Source: Candidatus Methylacidiphilales bacterium
GTDB lineage: Bacteria > Verrucomicrobiota > Verrucomicrobiia > Methylacidiphilales > JAAUTS01
Reading direction: 5' to 3'
Assembly: GCA_028713655.1 (NCBI GenBank)
Contig: JAQTNW010000004.1
Coordinates: 48,677-112,676 of the forward strand
DNA: 64,000 nt
Below are positions 41,646 through 50,826 of this stretch, piece by piece; position 1 is the first letter of the stretch; each line of letters begins with the position of its first letter. Under the pieces are notes generated by a model. The model saw only the letters and a program-made list of their open reading frames with translations, was not told the DNA's origin and searched no databases. The position numbers and the translations under genes were made by a program.

Positions 41646-43076
41646 ATGACCACAGCTACTACGAAAAAATCATCGGCCGATTTCAAAGTCAAAGACCTGT
41701 CCCTGGCGGACTGGGGGCGCAAGGAAATCGAGATTGCCGAGCAGGAAATGCCAGGATTGGTGTCGATTGGCCGGAAATATGCGGCGGGCAAGCCCTTGAA
41801 AGGGGTGCGCATCACGGGATCGCTGCACATGACGATCCAGACGGCGGTTTTGATTGAAACCCTGGTGGACTTGGGCGCTTCGGTGCGCTGGGCCAGTTGC
41901 AATATTTTTTCCACGCAGGACCACGCCGCGGCGGCCATCGCCAAGGCCGGCGTGCCGGTGTTTGCATGGAAAGGGGAAACGCTGGAAGAATACTGGTGGT
42001 GTACCTATCAGGCGCTGGCCCATCCGGATGGCAAAGGCCCCGAACTCGTGGTCGATGACGGCGGCGACGTGACGCTCCTGATCCACAAAGGCTACGAGTT
42101 GGAGGAAGGCAGTGACTGGGTCAACACGCCCAGCGACGCCCATGAGGAAAATGTCATCAAGGATTTGTTGAAAGAAGTGTATCGCGAGAATCCGCTGCGC
42201 TGGCATGAAATCGTCAAGCATTGGCGCGGCGTGTCGGAAGAAACCACAACCGGCGTGCATCGTCTCTACAAGCTTCAGGAACAGGGCAAGCTGCTGGTGC
42301 CTGCTTTCAACGTCAATGACTCGGTCACCAAGTCGAAGTTCGACAACCTTTACGGCTGCCGCCACTCGCTGGTGGACGGCTTGAATCGGGCGTTGGATGT
42401 GATGATTTCAGGCAAGGTCGCCGTGGTCTGCGGTTATGGAGACGTTGGCAAAGGCTGTGCGCAGTCGTTGCGCGGCCAGGGCGCGCGCGTGATTGTCAAC
42501 GAAGTCGATCCTATCAACGCGTTGCAGGCTGCGATGGAGGGTTATGAAGTCACACCCATCGAGGACACCCTTGGGCGGGGCGACATTTACATCACCACAA
42601 CAGGCAATGTGGATGTCATCACCATCGAGCACATGGCGAAGATGAAGGATCAGGCCGTCGTGGCGAACATCGGACATTTCGACAATGAAATCCAGGTGGA
42701 CAAGCTGAACGCCTATCCCGGCATCAAGCGGGTGAATATCAAACCGCAGGTGGACAAATATATTTTCCCGGGAGGCCATGAAATTTTCCTGCTGGCGGAG
42801 GGGCGTCTGGTCAATCTGGGCTGCGCGACCGGGCACCCGAGTTTTGTCATGAGCAACAGCTTTTCCAACCAAACGCTGGCGCAACTGGACCTGTGGAAAA
42901 ACCGCGACACCTACAAGCCCGCGGTTTACATCCTTCCCAAGAAGCTCGACGAGGAAGTCGCGCGGCTGCACCTGGAAAAGATCGGCGTCAAGCTGACGCG
43001 GTTGACGCAGAAGCAGGCGGATTACATCGGTGTGCCGGTGGATGGTCCCTACAAGCCCGAGCATTACAGGTATTGA
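41646..43076 (+). CDS. ahcY: S-adenosylhomocysteine hydrolase
   Basis: The 476-residue NAD enzyme splits SAH, the by-product of methyl transfer, to adenosine and homocysteine. Motifs: [15 protein letters not shown] near residue 60, [35 protein letters not shown] near 224, and the NAD-binding [15 protein letters not shown] near 262; the C-terminal KPEHYRY is typical. With metK it covers two adjacent steps of the methyl cycle, both probably under the divergent ArsR-methyltransferase protein. Confidence 0.97.
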   Translation: MTTATTKKSSADFKVKDLSLADWGRKEIEIAEQEMPGLVSIGRKYAAGKPLKGVRITGSLHMTIQTAVLIETLVDLGASVRWASCNIFSTQDHAAAAIAKAGVPVFAWKGETLEEYWWCTYQALAHPDGKGPELVVDDGGDVTLLIHKGYELEEGSDWVNTPSDAHEENVIKDLLKEVYRENPLRWHEIVKHWRGVSEETTTGVHRLYKLQEQGKLLVPAFNVNDSVTKSKFDNLYGCRHSLVDGLNRALDVMISGKVAVVCGYGDVGKGCAQSLRGQGARVIVNEVDPINALQAAMEGYEVTPIEDTLGRGDIYITTTGNVDVITIEHMAKMKDQAVVANIGHFDNEIQVDKLNAYPGIKRVNIKPQVDKYIFPGGHEIFLLAEGRLVNLGCATGHPSFVMSNSFSNQTLAQLDLWKNRDTYKPAVYILPKKLDEEVARLHLEKIGVKLTRLTQKQADYIGVPVDGPYKPEHYRY

Positions 43077-43100
43077 GGTTGGCGTGGGTGGAGAGTGTTG

Positions 43101-43171
43101 CCCGCTAAACACGCGAAAATTGCAAAGGAAAGACAAAGACCTTTTTTGCGTCATTTCGCGTTTTTCGCGGG
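43101..43171. repeat. 71-bp fold-back repeat after ahcY
   Basis: CCCGC...CGCGAAA (43101-43118) is mirrored by TTTCGCG...GCGGG (43154-43171), with further imperfect pairing inside (AAAGG with CCTTT). It may act as a terminator for metK-ahcY. CGCGAAA-type phrases like this form one of the degenerate intergenic word families of this window. Confidence 0.5.
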
Positions 43172-43200
43172 AAACCCCCTTGTCTTCTTTTCAGGGGGAT
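43172..43200. repeat. CCCCCT/AGGGGG hairpin (copy 2)
   Basis: CCCCCT (43175-43180) pairs with AGGGGG (43193-43198) within the frame AAACCCCCT...TTTTCAGGGGGAT, which also occurs at 13395-13426. It directly follows the fold-back repeat and lies in the gap before malQ. Confidence 0.5.
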
Positions 43201-43305
43201 AGCGAAAGCTGAGATGGAGCACTCCAAAATTCCGGGTTCGCAATGGCTCTCTTTTCCAAACAGCTTCTTTGACTTCAAAACTATTTCCTTACATCATTCC
43301 CGGCC

Positions 43306-45051
43306 ATGAGCCAGGGAACTCTCACAAGGCAGGCCGGGTTGTTTGTGCCGGTCTTTGCCCTTCGTTCCCGTTCCGATCTGGGGGTGGGTGATACCGCCTG
43401 CCTGCGGGAGTTGATCCAGTGGTGCGCGGAAACCGGGTTCCGGGTTTTGCAGGTTTTACCGATCAACGAAACCAGCGCTGACAACAGTCCCTACAATGCC
43501 ATCAGCGCCCATGCGCTTGATATTACCACGTTGGGGCTTTCCCCCGGAAGCATTCCGGGCCTGACCCAGGAAATTTTCGACGCTTTGTGTCCCGATGATT
43601 TGCGCTGCCGCCTGCGCGAGGGGCCGGTGGCGTATCGTTCCGTCAAAAAGCTAAAATGGACCCTATGCCAGGCGGCCTTTGAAAATTTTGAATCCATGGG
43701 CGGGCGCGGCGACGCGGGCTGGCAAAAATTTTCACGAGTGGAAGCCGACTGGCTGGAAGAATACACCTTGTTCCGGGCATCGATGGAACGGAACGGGGAG
43801 AGCCCGGTCTGGGAACGCTGGGAGCCGCAGCATCGTTCGCCGGCTTTGGCGCGGATTTGGTTGAAATCACTTCCGGACGCGGAACGCGAGGCCTTTTCAA
43901 AGCGGATTCGATTTTTCAGCTATGTCCAGTGGCAACTGCACCGGCAGTGGGATGAACTGCGCGGCCATGCCGACAGCCGGTCGGTGCGCTTGATGGGTGA
44001 TATCCCGTTCGGGATCAGCCGGCACAGCGCGGACGTCTGGTCGAGGCCCGGACAGTTTGACTTGAAGTGGAGCGGAGGCGCGCCGCCGGAGCCTTTTTTT
44101 CAACCGGACGAATTCACAAAGGTCTGGGGGCAAAACTGGGGCGTGCCGCTTTATGACTGGGACGCAATGGCGTCTGACAATCACGATTGGTGGCAGAGAC
44201 GTGTCAAGCATGCGGCGAGATTCTTCCCGGTCTTCCGGATCGACCACATTCTCGGATTTTACAGAATCTACGCCTTTCCGTGGCGCCCGGAGGAAAACGG
44301 CATCTATGCGGCGTTGACGCCGGATGAGGCGCGCGAAAAGGCCGGGGACCTGCCGCGATTTTTTCCATCGGATGACGAGACGGAGGGGGGGCGGGAGATG
44401 AACCGCCGACAGGGGGAGAAACTCCTGCAGATTTTGAAAAGTGCAGCCGGGGACAGCGTGGTTATCGGTGAGGATTTGGGAATGGTGCCGGTTTATGTGC
44501 GACCCTCGCTCGCGTCGCTTGGGATCAGCGGGTTTAAAATCCCGGTCTTTGAAAGGCAGGAATCGGACCACGAATATTTGAATCCGGCGGGCTATCCGGA
44601 GCTTTCGGTGGCCACCTTTGCGACGCACGACCATGAGACGATGGCGGGCTTTTGGGAAGGCTGGTGGCGGGATTTTGAGACATCGCAGCAGATCCGCGCC
44701 GCCGGCAAATCGGATCCCGCCTTGGAAGAGAAGGGGAAGCTTTCGTCCTGGGAATTGTATCGAACCCAGCGTTTTGCCGGTTTGGATGACAAAGAGTTGA
44801 TACGTGATTATGAGCCTGTGGTGCGGGAGGCGCTCTGCCGGAAGCTGCTGGGGACTGCGTCCTGGCTGGCGGTTTTTATGATCACGGATTTGTTTGGCAT
44901 GAAAATCCGTTTCAATGTGCCGGGGCCAGTGGCTGAAAGCAATTGGTCGGAGAGGCTGCCGTTTGAGGTCCAGGAGATTTCCCGCGATCCAGGACGGGCG
45001 GAGATCGTTGAATTCATCCGGCGCGAGATCAAGAGCTCAGGGCGGGGTTGA
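43306..45051 (+). CDS. malQ: 4-alpha-glucanotransferase (amylomaltase)
   Basis: This 581-residue GH77 enzyme transfers alpha-1,4-glucan segments between maltodextrins. Motifs: RSRSDLGVGDTACLRELIQW near residue 22, LPINETSADNSPYNAISAHAL near 50, GDIPFGISRHSADVWSRP near 230, FRIDHILGFYRIYAFP with the nucleophile Asp near 310, VIGEDLGMVPVYVRPSL with the acid Glu near 386 and ATFATHDHETMAGFW near 438. It stands alone without other glycogen genes. Confidence 0.95.
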   Translation: MSQGTLTRQAGLFVPVFALRSRSDLGVGDTACLRELIQWCAETGFRVLQVLPINETSADNSPYNAISAHALDITTLGLSPGSIPGLTQEIFDALCPDDLRCRLREGPVAYRSVKKLKWTLCQAAFENFESMGGRGDAGWQKFSRVEADWLEEYTLFRASMERNGESPVWERWEPQHRSPALARIWLKSLPDAEREAFSKRIRFFSYVQWQLHRQWDELRGHADSRSVRLMGDIPFGISRHSADVWSRPGQFDLKWSGGAPPEPFFQPDEFTKVWGQNWGVPLYDWDAMASDNHDWWQRRVKHAARFFPVFRIDHILGFYRIYAFPWRPEENGIYAALTPDEAREKAGDLPRFFPSDDETEGGREMNRRQGEKLLQILKSAAGDSVVIGEDLGMVPVYVRPSLASLGISGFKIPVFERQESDHEYLNPAGYPELSVATFATHDHETMAGFWEGWWRDFETSQQIRAAGKSDPALEEKGKLSSWELYRTQRFAGLDDKELIRDYEPVVREALCRKLLGTASWLAVFMITDLFGMKIRFNVPGPVAESNWSERLPFEVQEISRDPGRAEIVEFIRREIKSSGRG

Positions 45052-45058
45052 CCGCGAA

Positions 45059-45125
45059 CCTCCTTCGCCGAGGCTACGGAGGTCGGGAACACACGAAAGA
45101 AAGCCTGAACCACGGATAGACACGG
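45059..45125. repeat. Intergenic hairpin and purine-rich phrase
   Basis: CCTCCttcGCC-ga-GGCtacGGAGG (45059-45082) is a near-palindrome 7 bases after the malQ stop and may serve as a terminator. It is followed by AACCACGGATAGACACGG (45108-45125), one of the degenerate phrases dispersed in this window. No gene is seen between malQ and 45206. Confidence 0.45.
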
Positions 45126-45205
45126 CCGGAAAAACAGATCACTAGTACGTGCAACGCGATCTATGCGACTTCTCGTTTTTAGATGGGGATGAGATGGGGG
45201 ATGTC

Positions 45206-46138
45206 TTAATACCTGCGGATGGTGGTGGGATCGGGGATACGGCTGTTGAGTTCTGTTGATGTGGGCCGTGGCGTGGCAGCCTCCTGTCGGGCCTCGTCGG
45301 CTTTTTTCAGGGCATCTGCGGCTGCTTTTGAGTTGGCGGCAACGACGTCGGCATTTTTTTTGTCCAGTTCGGGCGTATTGCTGGGCAGGTGTGCCGCGAG
45401 CCGATCTTCCGGAGTCACGTAGCCTTTCGGGATATCGTAGGGGTTATTGGAAAGTTTTTTATAAGGCAGTTGTCCGGTGTTGGCGTGTCGAGCCGAGGCC
45501 TGGCTTTGCCCATTCGGAGTGATTGTTCCGGGCAGGGGCATCGGGTTGTTTTGCTCCTGCGTTGTGTTTCCTTCGTGGAACGGGAGATTTGCATCCGATT
45601 TGTTATCGAACCCGGATGGGTTGTTGAACGTTCCATTTTGAACGGAGTTCACGAATGAAGCATTTTGATTCGCATGAACCTTGTTGCTGTTGGTGGTGGT
45701 GTTGTACTGGCTCTTGTAGGCGTCGCTGAATGGCGTGATACTGGGCCTGTTTGAATTGAAGTCGCTGGGAGCGGTGGGCTTGTCGATTTCCTTCCGTTCT
45801 TTATCCAGGATTTCCTTGTTTCTAACATCTTGCTGCAATCTTTGCTGCTCCGCGTCCTGGGTCTTTTTTTCTTCCATGGCGGTCACGACCCAGTTTTTTT
45901 CCTTATTATATTTGTCAATTTCCTCTTTGGTGGGCATCCGATAATTCGTATTGGCAGGAAGCGTTGTATTGTCGTTGGGCAGGATGTTGGTGTTCGTGTC
46001 CGGCAGTTGCTGGGCGGGCATTTCGGATTGGTTGACGGAGGGAAGCTCGGGCAGTTTTTGCGGGGGGGCGGCGCTGTCCTCGGCATGCAGGAACACGGGC
46101 TGAATGGCGGCCAGAAGCAGAGGCCAGAGGTACTTCAT
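45206..46138 (-). CDS. Secreted low-complexity protein of unknown function
   Basis: The 310-residue protein has a signal peptide (residues 1-19, ending FLHA). A largely disordered chain rich in Asn, Pro, Thr, Gln and Lys follows, with an acidic/basic helical stretch near residues 70-120 (EEIDKYNKEKNWV, DAEQQRLQQDV) and a second Ala/Lys helix near 270-290. It has no recognisable domain. It is separated by 59 bases from the DUF4388 gene upstream on the same strand. Confidence 0.65.
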   Translation of the reverse strand: MKYLWPLLLAAIQPVFLHAEDSAAPPQKLPELPSVNQSEMPAQQLPDTNTNILPNDNTTLPANTNYRMPTKEEIDKYNKEKNWVVTAMEEKKTQDAEQQRLQQDVRNKEILDKERKEIDKPTAPSDFNSNRPSITPFSDAYKSQYNTTTNSNKVHANQNASFVNSVQNGTFNNPSGFDNKSDANLPFHEGNTTQEQNNPMPLPGTITPNGQSQASARHANTGQLPYKKLSNNPYDIPKGYVTPEDRLAAHLPSNTPELDKKNADVVAANSKAAADALKKADEARQEAATPRPTSTELNSRIPDPTTIRRY

Positions 46139-46197
46139 GCAGTAACTCTAGCATTTATGGGGGCAGGGTCAATGCGTGAAAATCGTGATATTTGTGA

Positions 46198-46932
46198 TTA
46201 CATCATACGGCTTTCATCGACCCTGCGGGCTCCTTCCAGCATGATTTCCTGCCAATGGCTCCGGATGGTTTGAATCACGGGGGGGTGCTCTTCGATGAAA
46301 TTAAATTCGCAGCGGCCCCATGGTAGCATCCGATAAACAGCCGTTTCAGCCTCGGTTTTGTCCTGGGAGGCATGGATCATGACGCCAACATTCAAATAAA
46401 TTTCGCCGGTTTCATTGCTGGTGAGGTTGGTGATTTCAATTTTACCGGTCCAATTGCTCAAGCAGAGCATTTGAATCAAATCGGGCAGCCGAAGTGTGGA
46501 AAGATAGCCCAGAGGCCTCGCAGCTGTTCCAGAGGATGACGCAGCGGATTTTTCCTTAACCTCAGGTGCATGCGGCAAACTTGTAATCTGCCTGGTTTTT
46601 TGTGAAATCGTCTCAATCACATCCTGAATTTGATATGGTTTTGCGATAAAAATTGCCAGGTTGGAGTCCCAGTCCAGCCTCATGAGAGCGGGAGAACTGG
46701 GCTGGCCAAGGATTACCAGTGGGCGTTGTTTGTGGAGCGCGATGAAATTCCGGTAAAAGGCGATAAAGGAGGGGCCCGGGTGATCCGCATCCATGAGGAT
46801 GAGATCGAAATCGGGAGGCAAGTCCAAATCGCAGGTTTCAATGGAAACGACTTTCAGGTCAGGTATGGAGCTTAAGCCCAGCTCGAACCATTCGCATGCA
46901 TTTTTAGACCCGACCGCCAGCCCGATTTTCAT
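46198..46932 (-). CDS. Degenerate receiver plus DUF4388 (PATAN) domain protein
   Basis: In this 244-residue protein, residues 1-115 resemble a CheY-like receiver (DFDLILMDADHPG with Asp, PLVILGQPSSPA, AIFIAKPYQIQDVIETI). The normal N-terminal acidic pair is not clear. Residues 140-240 are a DUF4388 domain (LGYLSTLRLPDLIQMLCLSN, GKIEITN, GEIYLNVGVMIHASQ). DUF4388 is linked to signalling in motile and predatory bacteria. A second DUF4388 gene is divergent at 47054, 121 bases away. Confidence 0.75.
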   Translation of the reverse strand: MKIGLAVGSKNACEWFELGLSSIPDLKVVSIETCDLDLPPDFDLILMDADHPGPSFIAFYRNFIALHKQRPLVILGQPSSPALMRLDWDSNLAIFIAKPYQIQDVIETISQKTRQITSLPHAPEVKEKSAASSSGTAARPLGYLSTLRLPDLIQMLCLSNWTGKIEITNLTSNETGEIYLNVGVMIHASQDKTEAETAVYRMLPWGRCEFNFIEEHPPVIQTIRSHWQEIMLEGARRVDESRMM

Positions 46933-47053
46933 TTATTAACCTATTGTATAGCACGATTTATGCCGAATTTTATGTTTGGGTATAAAAGATGCTATATATT
47001 CTTCTTGCCGGGCTGTCGGCGGATTCCGAAGCTCGGCTCCAGAAAATTCATTT

Positions 47054-47692
47054 ATGTTTGCCGGTTCATTGTTGCAGATACCGCTTGCCGAGGTGTGCCG
47101 ACTTTTGTCCGCCTCGAATCAAACCGGCGTTTTAAAATTACTTTTACCGAATGAGGCGGAGCGGAATGCGGCGTTGTATTTTCAAAGCGGGCAGATCGTG
47201 CATGCTGAAGCGGGCGCCGCCGCCGGCCTGGATGCGTTGAGCGACATTTGCTATTTCGGCGATGCCAATTTTGCCTTTCAGGAAGGGGAAGTCGCATCGA
47301 AGCCGACTTTGGGTGTTTACCCGACTCCGAAGCTGATTGAAAAAATCCGGCAGCAAGTGGAAGAAGTCCGGAGCATGCATGAGGCGACTCCGGATTTTGG
47401 GGATGTTCCGGTCTATAACCAGAGCGCGAGCCTTGCTGGTTTGGAGGCGACTCCGGATGATCTGGCCTTGTTGCTGTTGTGCAACGGAGGCAGGACGGTG
47501 TCGGAAATTGCGCATCAGGTAAGCCGGAGTCCGGCGGACACGGCGAAAATTCTCGCAAAATTCCGCAGGGCGAAAATTGTGGAGTTGCATACACCGGAGC
47601 CACCGCCCGCCCAGGCGCCGGAGTCGGATGCGGGGCGGGTTGACGCACAGAGTGGATCTCCGCGCTATTGGCGAGGCAAGTTGGTTGAGTGA
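47054..47692 (+). CDS. DUF4388-domain protein
   Basis: The 212-residue protein starts with DUF4388 (FAGSLLQIPLAEVCRLLSAS, NQTGVLKLLLP, ALYFQSGQIVHAEAG). From about residue 130 a small winged-helix-like segment follows (LLLLCNGGRTVSEIAHQVSRSPADTAKILAKFRRAKIV). It may transduce a signal to a DNA or protein target. ATG at 47054 places the conserved FAGSL at the N-terminus; the longer frame from 46976 overlaps the likely shared promoter. Confidence 0.75.
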   Translation: MFAGSLLQIPLAEVCRLLSASNQTGVLKLLLPNEAERNAALYFQSGQIVHAEAGAAAGLDALSDICYFGDANFAFQEGEVASKPTLGVYPTPKLIEKIRQQVEEVRSMHEATPDFGDVPVYNQSASLAGLEATPDDLALLLLCNGGRTVSEIAHQVSRSPADTAKILAKFRRAKIVELHTPEPPPAQAPESDAGRVDAQSGSPRYWRGKLVE

Positions 47693-47696
47693 ATGA

Positions 47697-47728
47697 TTCA
47701 CCGCAGAGCAGCAGAGAACGCGGAGGGG
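47697..47728. repeat. Purine-rich phrase (CGCAGAG family)
   Basis: CACCGCAGAGCAGCAGAG followed by AACGCGGAGGGG lies directly after the DUF4388 stop codon. A related phrase with the same CGCAGAG and CGCGGAG words is at 57671-57701. No coding role is apparent. Confidence 0.45.
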
Positions 47729-47852
47729 TGAAAATGTTCTCACGCCGTCCGCCGCGGATATTCTTTTGCGCTCTGGCGGCTGAAAGGTTTGAGTTCCCGC
47801 GATGACGAACGCTGTATCTTTCATGGGTACATCCTGCTCTTTTGAATGAACG

Positions 47853-47881
47853 TGGCATGGCAAGTGCTTTAAACAAAGCAC
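47853..47881 (+). promoter_or_regulatory. Sigma-54-like promoter and hairpin before amt
   Basis: TGGCATG-GCAA-GTGC (47853-47867) has GG and GC at the spacing of a sigma-54 -24/-12 site. The match is incomplete (consensus TGGCACG-N4-TTGC). GTGCTTT (47864-47870) and AAAGCAC (47875-47881) overlap it as a 7-bp inverted repeat. The predicted transcription start is only a few bases before the ATG at 47883, which weakens the call. Confidence 0.35.
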
Positions 47882-47882
47882 G

Positions 47883-49652
47883 ATGAGCATAAAAATCCCG
47901 TCTTTAGTGGCTTCCGGCATTTTGATGGTTCTTTTCTGCGGCACTCTCCAGGCCCAGCAAAGCAGCGATACCGCTTCGGCCAAGGAGGTACAGTCGTTGC
48001 AGGATGAAATGAGGAAGCTTCAAAGGGATTACATCGACCTTCAAAAATCCCTCATGGACAGCGGCGTGGGTCCTTCGCTCCGTTCGGATCTTTCCAGGTT
48101 GAAGGATCTGGATTCGGTTCAACAGGACATCGTGGATTTAAAAAAGAACAAGGAGGACTTGCAGGCGGCCATTGCGGATTTGAAAAAGAGCGCCGCCGCT
48201 CCGGTGGTACAGACCCAGCCTGCGGCGGCCCCGGCCGATTTTGCCACGAAATTCAAAGCGTTGCTGGAGAGTAACGATGGCCAAACGACCGCCATCAATA
48301 TCGTCTGGACCTTGATCACCGGCTTTTTGGTCATGTTCATGCAGTGCGGATTTGCGATGGTGGAGACCGGTTTTACCCGCGCCAAGAACGTGGCGCACAC
48401 CATGTCGATGAACTTTATGGTTTATACCCTTGCGATGCTGGGGTACTGGTTCATGGGCTTTGCCATTCAATTCGGCGGCACCGGCGCCGCGGGGTCTGTG
48501 AGTACGGTTACGACCCTTGGTGCGGATGTGCCGCAACATTTAAACAGTCTGCTAGGGATTAAAATTGGGAGCGGATTCTGGGGTATCATGGGGAATGCCG
48601 GTTACTGCTTGCCGCCCTCAATGCTGTCGGGCGGAATTTTCGCCCTCTTTTTGTTCCAGATGGTTTTTATGGACACAACCGCCACCATTCCCACGGGTGC
48701 GATGGCCGAGCGCTGGAGGTTTTTGCCCTTTTGCATGTACGCCGTCATTGTCGGAGCCATCATCTATCCGCTGTTTGGTTGTTGGGTCTGGGGCGGCGGC
48801 TGGCTTGCCGCGCTGGGCAAGAATCTGGGGTTGGGCCATGGCCATGTGGATTTTGCCGGATCTTCGGTCGTGCATCTTTGCGGCGGTGTGCTGGCTTTTG
48901 TGGGGGCGAAAATACTGGGGCCACGCATCGGCAAGTTCAACAGGGACGGGTCATCCAACCCGATTCCCGGCCATAACATTCCAATGGGCATCATTGGAAC
49001 CTTCATCCTGGCTTTCGGCTGGTTCGGATTCAACCCCGGATCGACCCTTGAGGGCATGACGCCCCAGATCGGCATTATTGCCACGAATACCATGTTAGCT
49101 TCGGCCGGCGGAGCCGTCGCGGGTATGATTTGCACCTGGATACGGTTCAGCAAGCCGGACCCGAGTTTCATGTGCAACGGCATGTTGGCGGGTCTTGTGG
49201 CGATCACAGCGCCCTGCGCGTTTGTGGATTCCTGGGCCGCAGTGGTCATCGGGGTTGTGGCGGGGATTCTGGTTGTTTTTAGCGCGATGATTGTTGAGGA
49301 AAAGTTGAAAGTTGATGACCCGGTGGGTGCGATTTCGGTTCATGCAACCAACGGCGCCTGGGGGGTACTTTCCCTTGGCTTGCTTGCGAATGGGCAATAC
49401 GGGGATGGCTGGAACGGGGTCAGCGGCAAAGTGACCGGTTTGCTTTATGGGGATGCCTCGCAGTTTATGGCGCAGGTTGTGGGCACGACCACATGCATTG
49501 TGGCGGTGGGCGGCATGGCATGGCTCATGTTCAAGGCGATCGACAAGGTGGTCGGGCATCGCTCATTGCCTGCGGATGAGTTGCACGGGCTGGATATTCC
49601 GGAAATGGGATGCCTGGGCTACCAGGCCGACGTGCATCCCGAATCGAAGTAA
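47883..49652 (+). CDS. amt: Ammonium transporter Amt with N-terminal coiled-coil
   Basis: The 589-residue protein starts with a signal peptide (residues 1-24) and a helical, heptad-like region (about 30-105; AKEVQSLQDEMRKLQRDYIDLQK). The Amt channel follows from about residue 130, with CGFAMVETGFTRAKN, FAGSSVVHLCGGVLAFVGA (first pore His), WFGFNPGST and ISVHATNGAWGVLSLG (second pore His). Channels of this type conduct ammonium. The extracytoplasmic coiled-coil is not part of the standard family. No glnK/PII gene is adjacent. Confidence 0.94.
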   Translation: MSIKIPSLVASGILMVLFCGTLQAQQSSDTASAKEVQSLQDEMRKLQRDYIDLQKSLMDSGVGPSLRSDLSRLKDLDSVQQDIVDLKKNKEDLQAAIADLKKSAAAPVVQTQPAAAPADFATKFKALLESNDGQTTAINIVWTLITGFLVMFMQCGFAMVETGFTRAKNVAHTMSMNFMVYTLAMLGYWFMGFAIQFGGTGAAGSVSTVTTLGADVPQHLNSLLGIKIGSGFWGIMGNAGYCLPPSMLSGGIFALFLFQMVFMDTTATIPTGAMAERWRFLPFCMYAVIVGAIIYPLFGCWVWGGGWLAALGKNLGLGHGHVDFAGSSVVHLCGGVLAFVGAKILGPRIGKFNRDGSSNPIPGHNIPMGIIGTFILAFGWFGFNPGSTLEGMTPQIGIIATNTMLASAGGAVAGMICTWIRFSKPDPSFMCNGMLAGLVAITAPCAFVDSWAAVVIGVVAGILVVFSAMIVEEKLKVDDPVGAISVHATNGAWGVLSLGLLANGQYGDGWNGVSGKVTGLLYGDASQFMAQVVGTTTCIVAVGGMAWLMFKAIDKVVGHRSLPADELHGLDIPEMGCLGYQADVHPESK

Positions 49653-49710
49653 GGATTGCCACGTGGTGCGGGGGTGGAGTTGGACTCCTCGCGGTGACGC
49701 GATAGGAAGG

Positions 49711-49745
49711 AGATTAAGATTAGGATTAAGAGATAGAGATAAAGT
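49711..49745. repeat. GATTAAGATTAGGATTAAG low-complexity tract
   Basis: A short, six-base-periodic A/G-rich tract (AGATTAAGATTAGGATTAAG, then AGATAGAGATAAAG) fills part of the 150-base gap between the convergent amt and apt genes. Confidence 0.5.
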
Positions 49746-49802
49746 TCGAGTTAGAGGTGGTTCTACGCGTTCTGCTGCTTGCGATCCACCGAACGGACTC
49801 TA

Positions 49803-50339
49803 CTAATACTTGATGATGGAGAACGCCGGAGTTGGTTCCAGAAGCTTGCGGCCCTTCAAGAATCCGATCTCGATGAAAAATGCGGTTTCCAGCACATGAC
49901 CGCCGAGCTGGCTGACAAGATCGAGGGTGGCTTTCATGGTGCCGCCTGTGGCCAGAACATCGTCGATCACCACGACCCGCTGGCCTTTCTTGATTGCGTC
50001 CACATGCATTTCCACGGTGTTAGAGCCGTATTCCAGGTCATACGATGCAGAGATGGTTTGATGGGGGAGCTTGCCTTTTTTTCGTACGATGGAAACTCCT
50101 TTGCCGAGCACATAGGCCAGCGCGCTGCCGAGCAGGAAGCCGCGCGCGTCGATGGCCACGATTTGGTCCACGGGTTTTCTCTGGTAACGATCTGCCAGGA
50201 TCGAAATGGTGAGGCGCAGGAGCTGCGGATCTTGAAAGACCGGCGTAATGTCCTTAAAGACAATGCCTGGTTTGGGGAAGTCAGGAACGTCGCGGATGGC
50301 GGTTTTGAGCCGTTCGGTCGCACTGCGCATGATGGACAT
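49803..50339 (-). CDS. apt: Adenine phosphoribosyltransferase
   Basis: The 178-residue purine-salvage enzyme converts adenine and PRPP to AMP. It shows IRDVPDFPKPGIVFKDITPV near residue 15, AIDARGFLLGSALAY near 62 and the PRPP-binding loop VVVIDDVLATGGTMKA near 122. Adenine arising from methyl-cycle products elsewhere in the cell would be a substrate. Confidence 0.96.
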   Translation of the reverse strand: MSIMRSATERLKTAIRDVPDFPKPGIVFKDITPVFQDPQLLRLTISILADRYQRKPVDQIVAIDARGFLLGSALAYVLGKGVSIVRKKGKLPHQTISASYDLEYGSNTVEMHVDAIKKGQRVVVIDDVLATGGTMKATLDLVSQLGGHVLETAFFIEIGFLKGRKLLEPTPAFSIIKY

Positions 50340-50826
50340 GGAAAAGTCGCTTTCTATTCTATTGAATTACAAACCGGCTGTCCTTACTGAACCCTTGGCC
50401 TGCTCTTGAGCAGCAACTGGCACAGCCATGACACCTTGTTATGGTAATTGTAATGGACTTGTCCGTGGCATTCAACTTTTTTCGTGCCGATGGAAAACAT
50501 TTGGAACACCAGGATGCCAAGCAGGGACATTTTACAGAAAGATCGCGGAGAGCGGGGAGGAAAAGCCGGACTTAACGACGAAGACACCAAGACACGAAGT
50601 AAGACAAAACACATTTGATGGGCGGATCTGTCCAAGTGGCGGCGTTCCGCGGTGTAGCGTTGCCGTCCCGGCTGCGGGTTCAAGGGGGGTCACGCCCCGC
50701 GTTCTGTGGCATCGAGAGGAGGCCGCAACTCGCAGGCGAGGACGCCCGCGCTACGCTAAACCAGCTTCAAGGATTGCGCTTCTGCGGTTTGAAGCCAATC
50801 TTCTTGGAAGGTCTCCACACATCCGC
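50340..50826. other. Intergenic region with degenerate phrase repeats
   Basis: No gene is seen in these 487 bases, although one frame stays open into uvrB from 50428. The text includes GACGAAGACACCAAGACACG (50577-50596) and a GCAGGCGAGGACGCCCGC hairpin-like word near 50732. Both are phrase types that recur between genes in this window. Promoters for apt and uvrB (divergent) should be here but are not clear. Confidence 0.5.

Noticed and set aside
50428..50826. N-terminal extension of uvrB by 133 codons
   Set aside because: The extra sequence runs through intergenic phrase repeats and is not UvrB-like; ATG at 50827 gives the family start.
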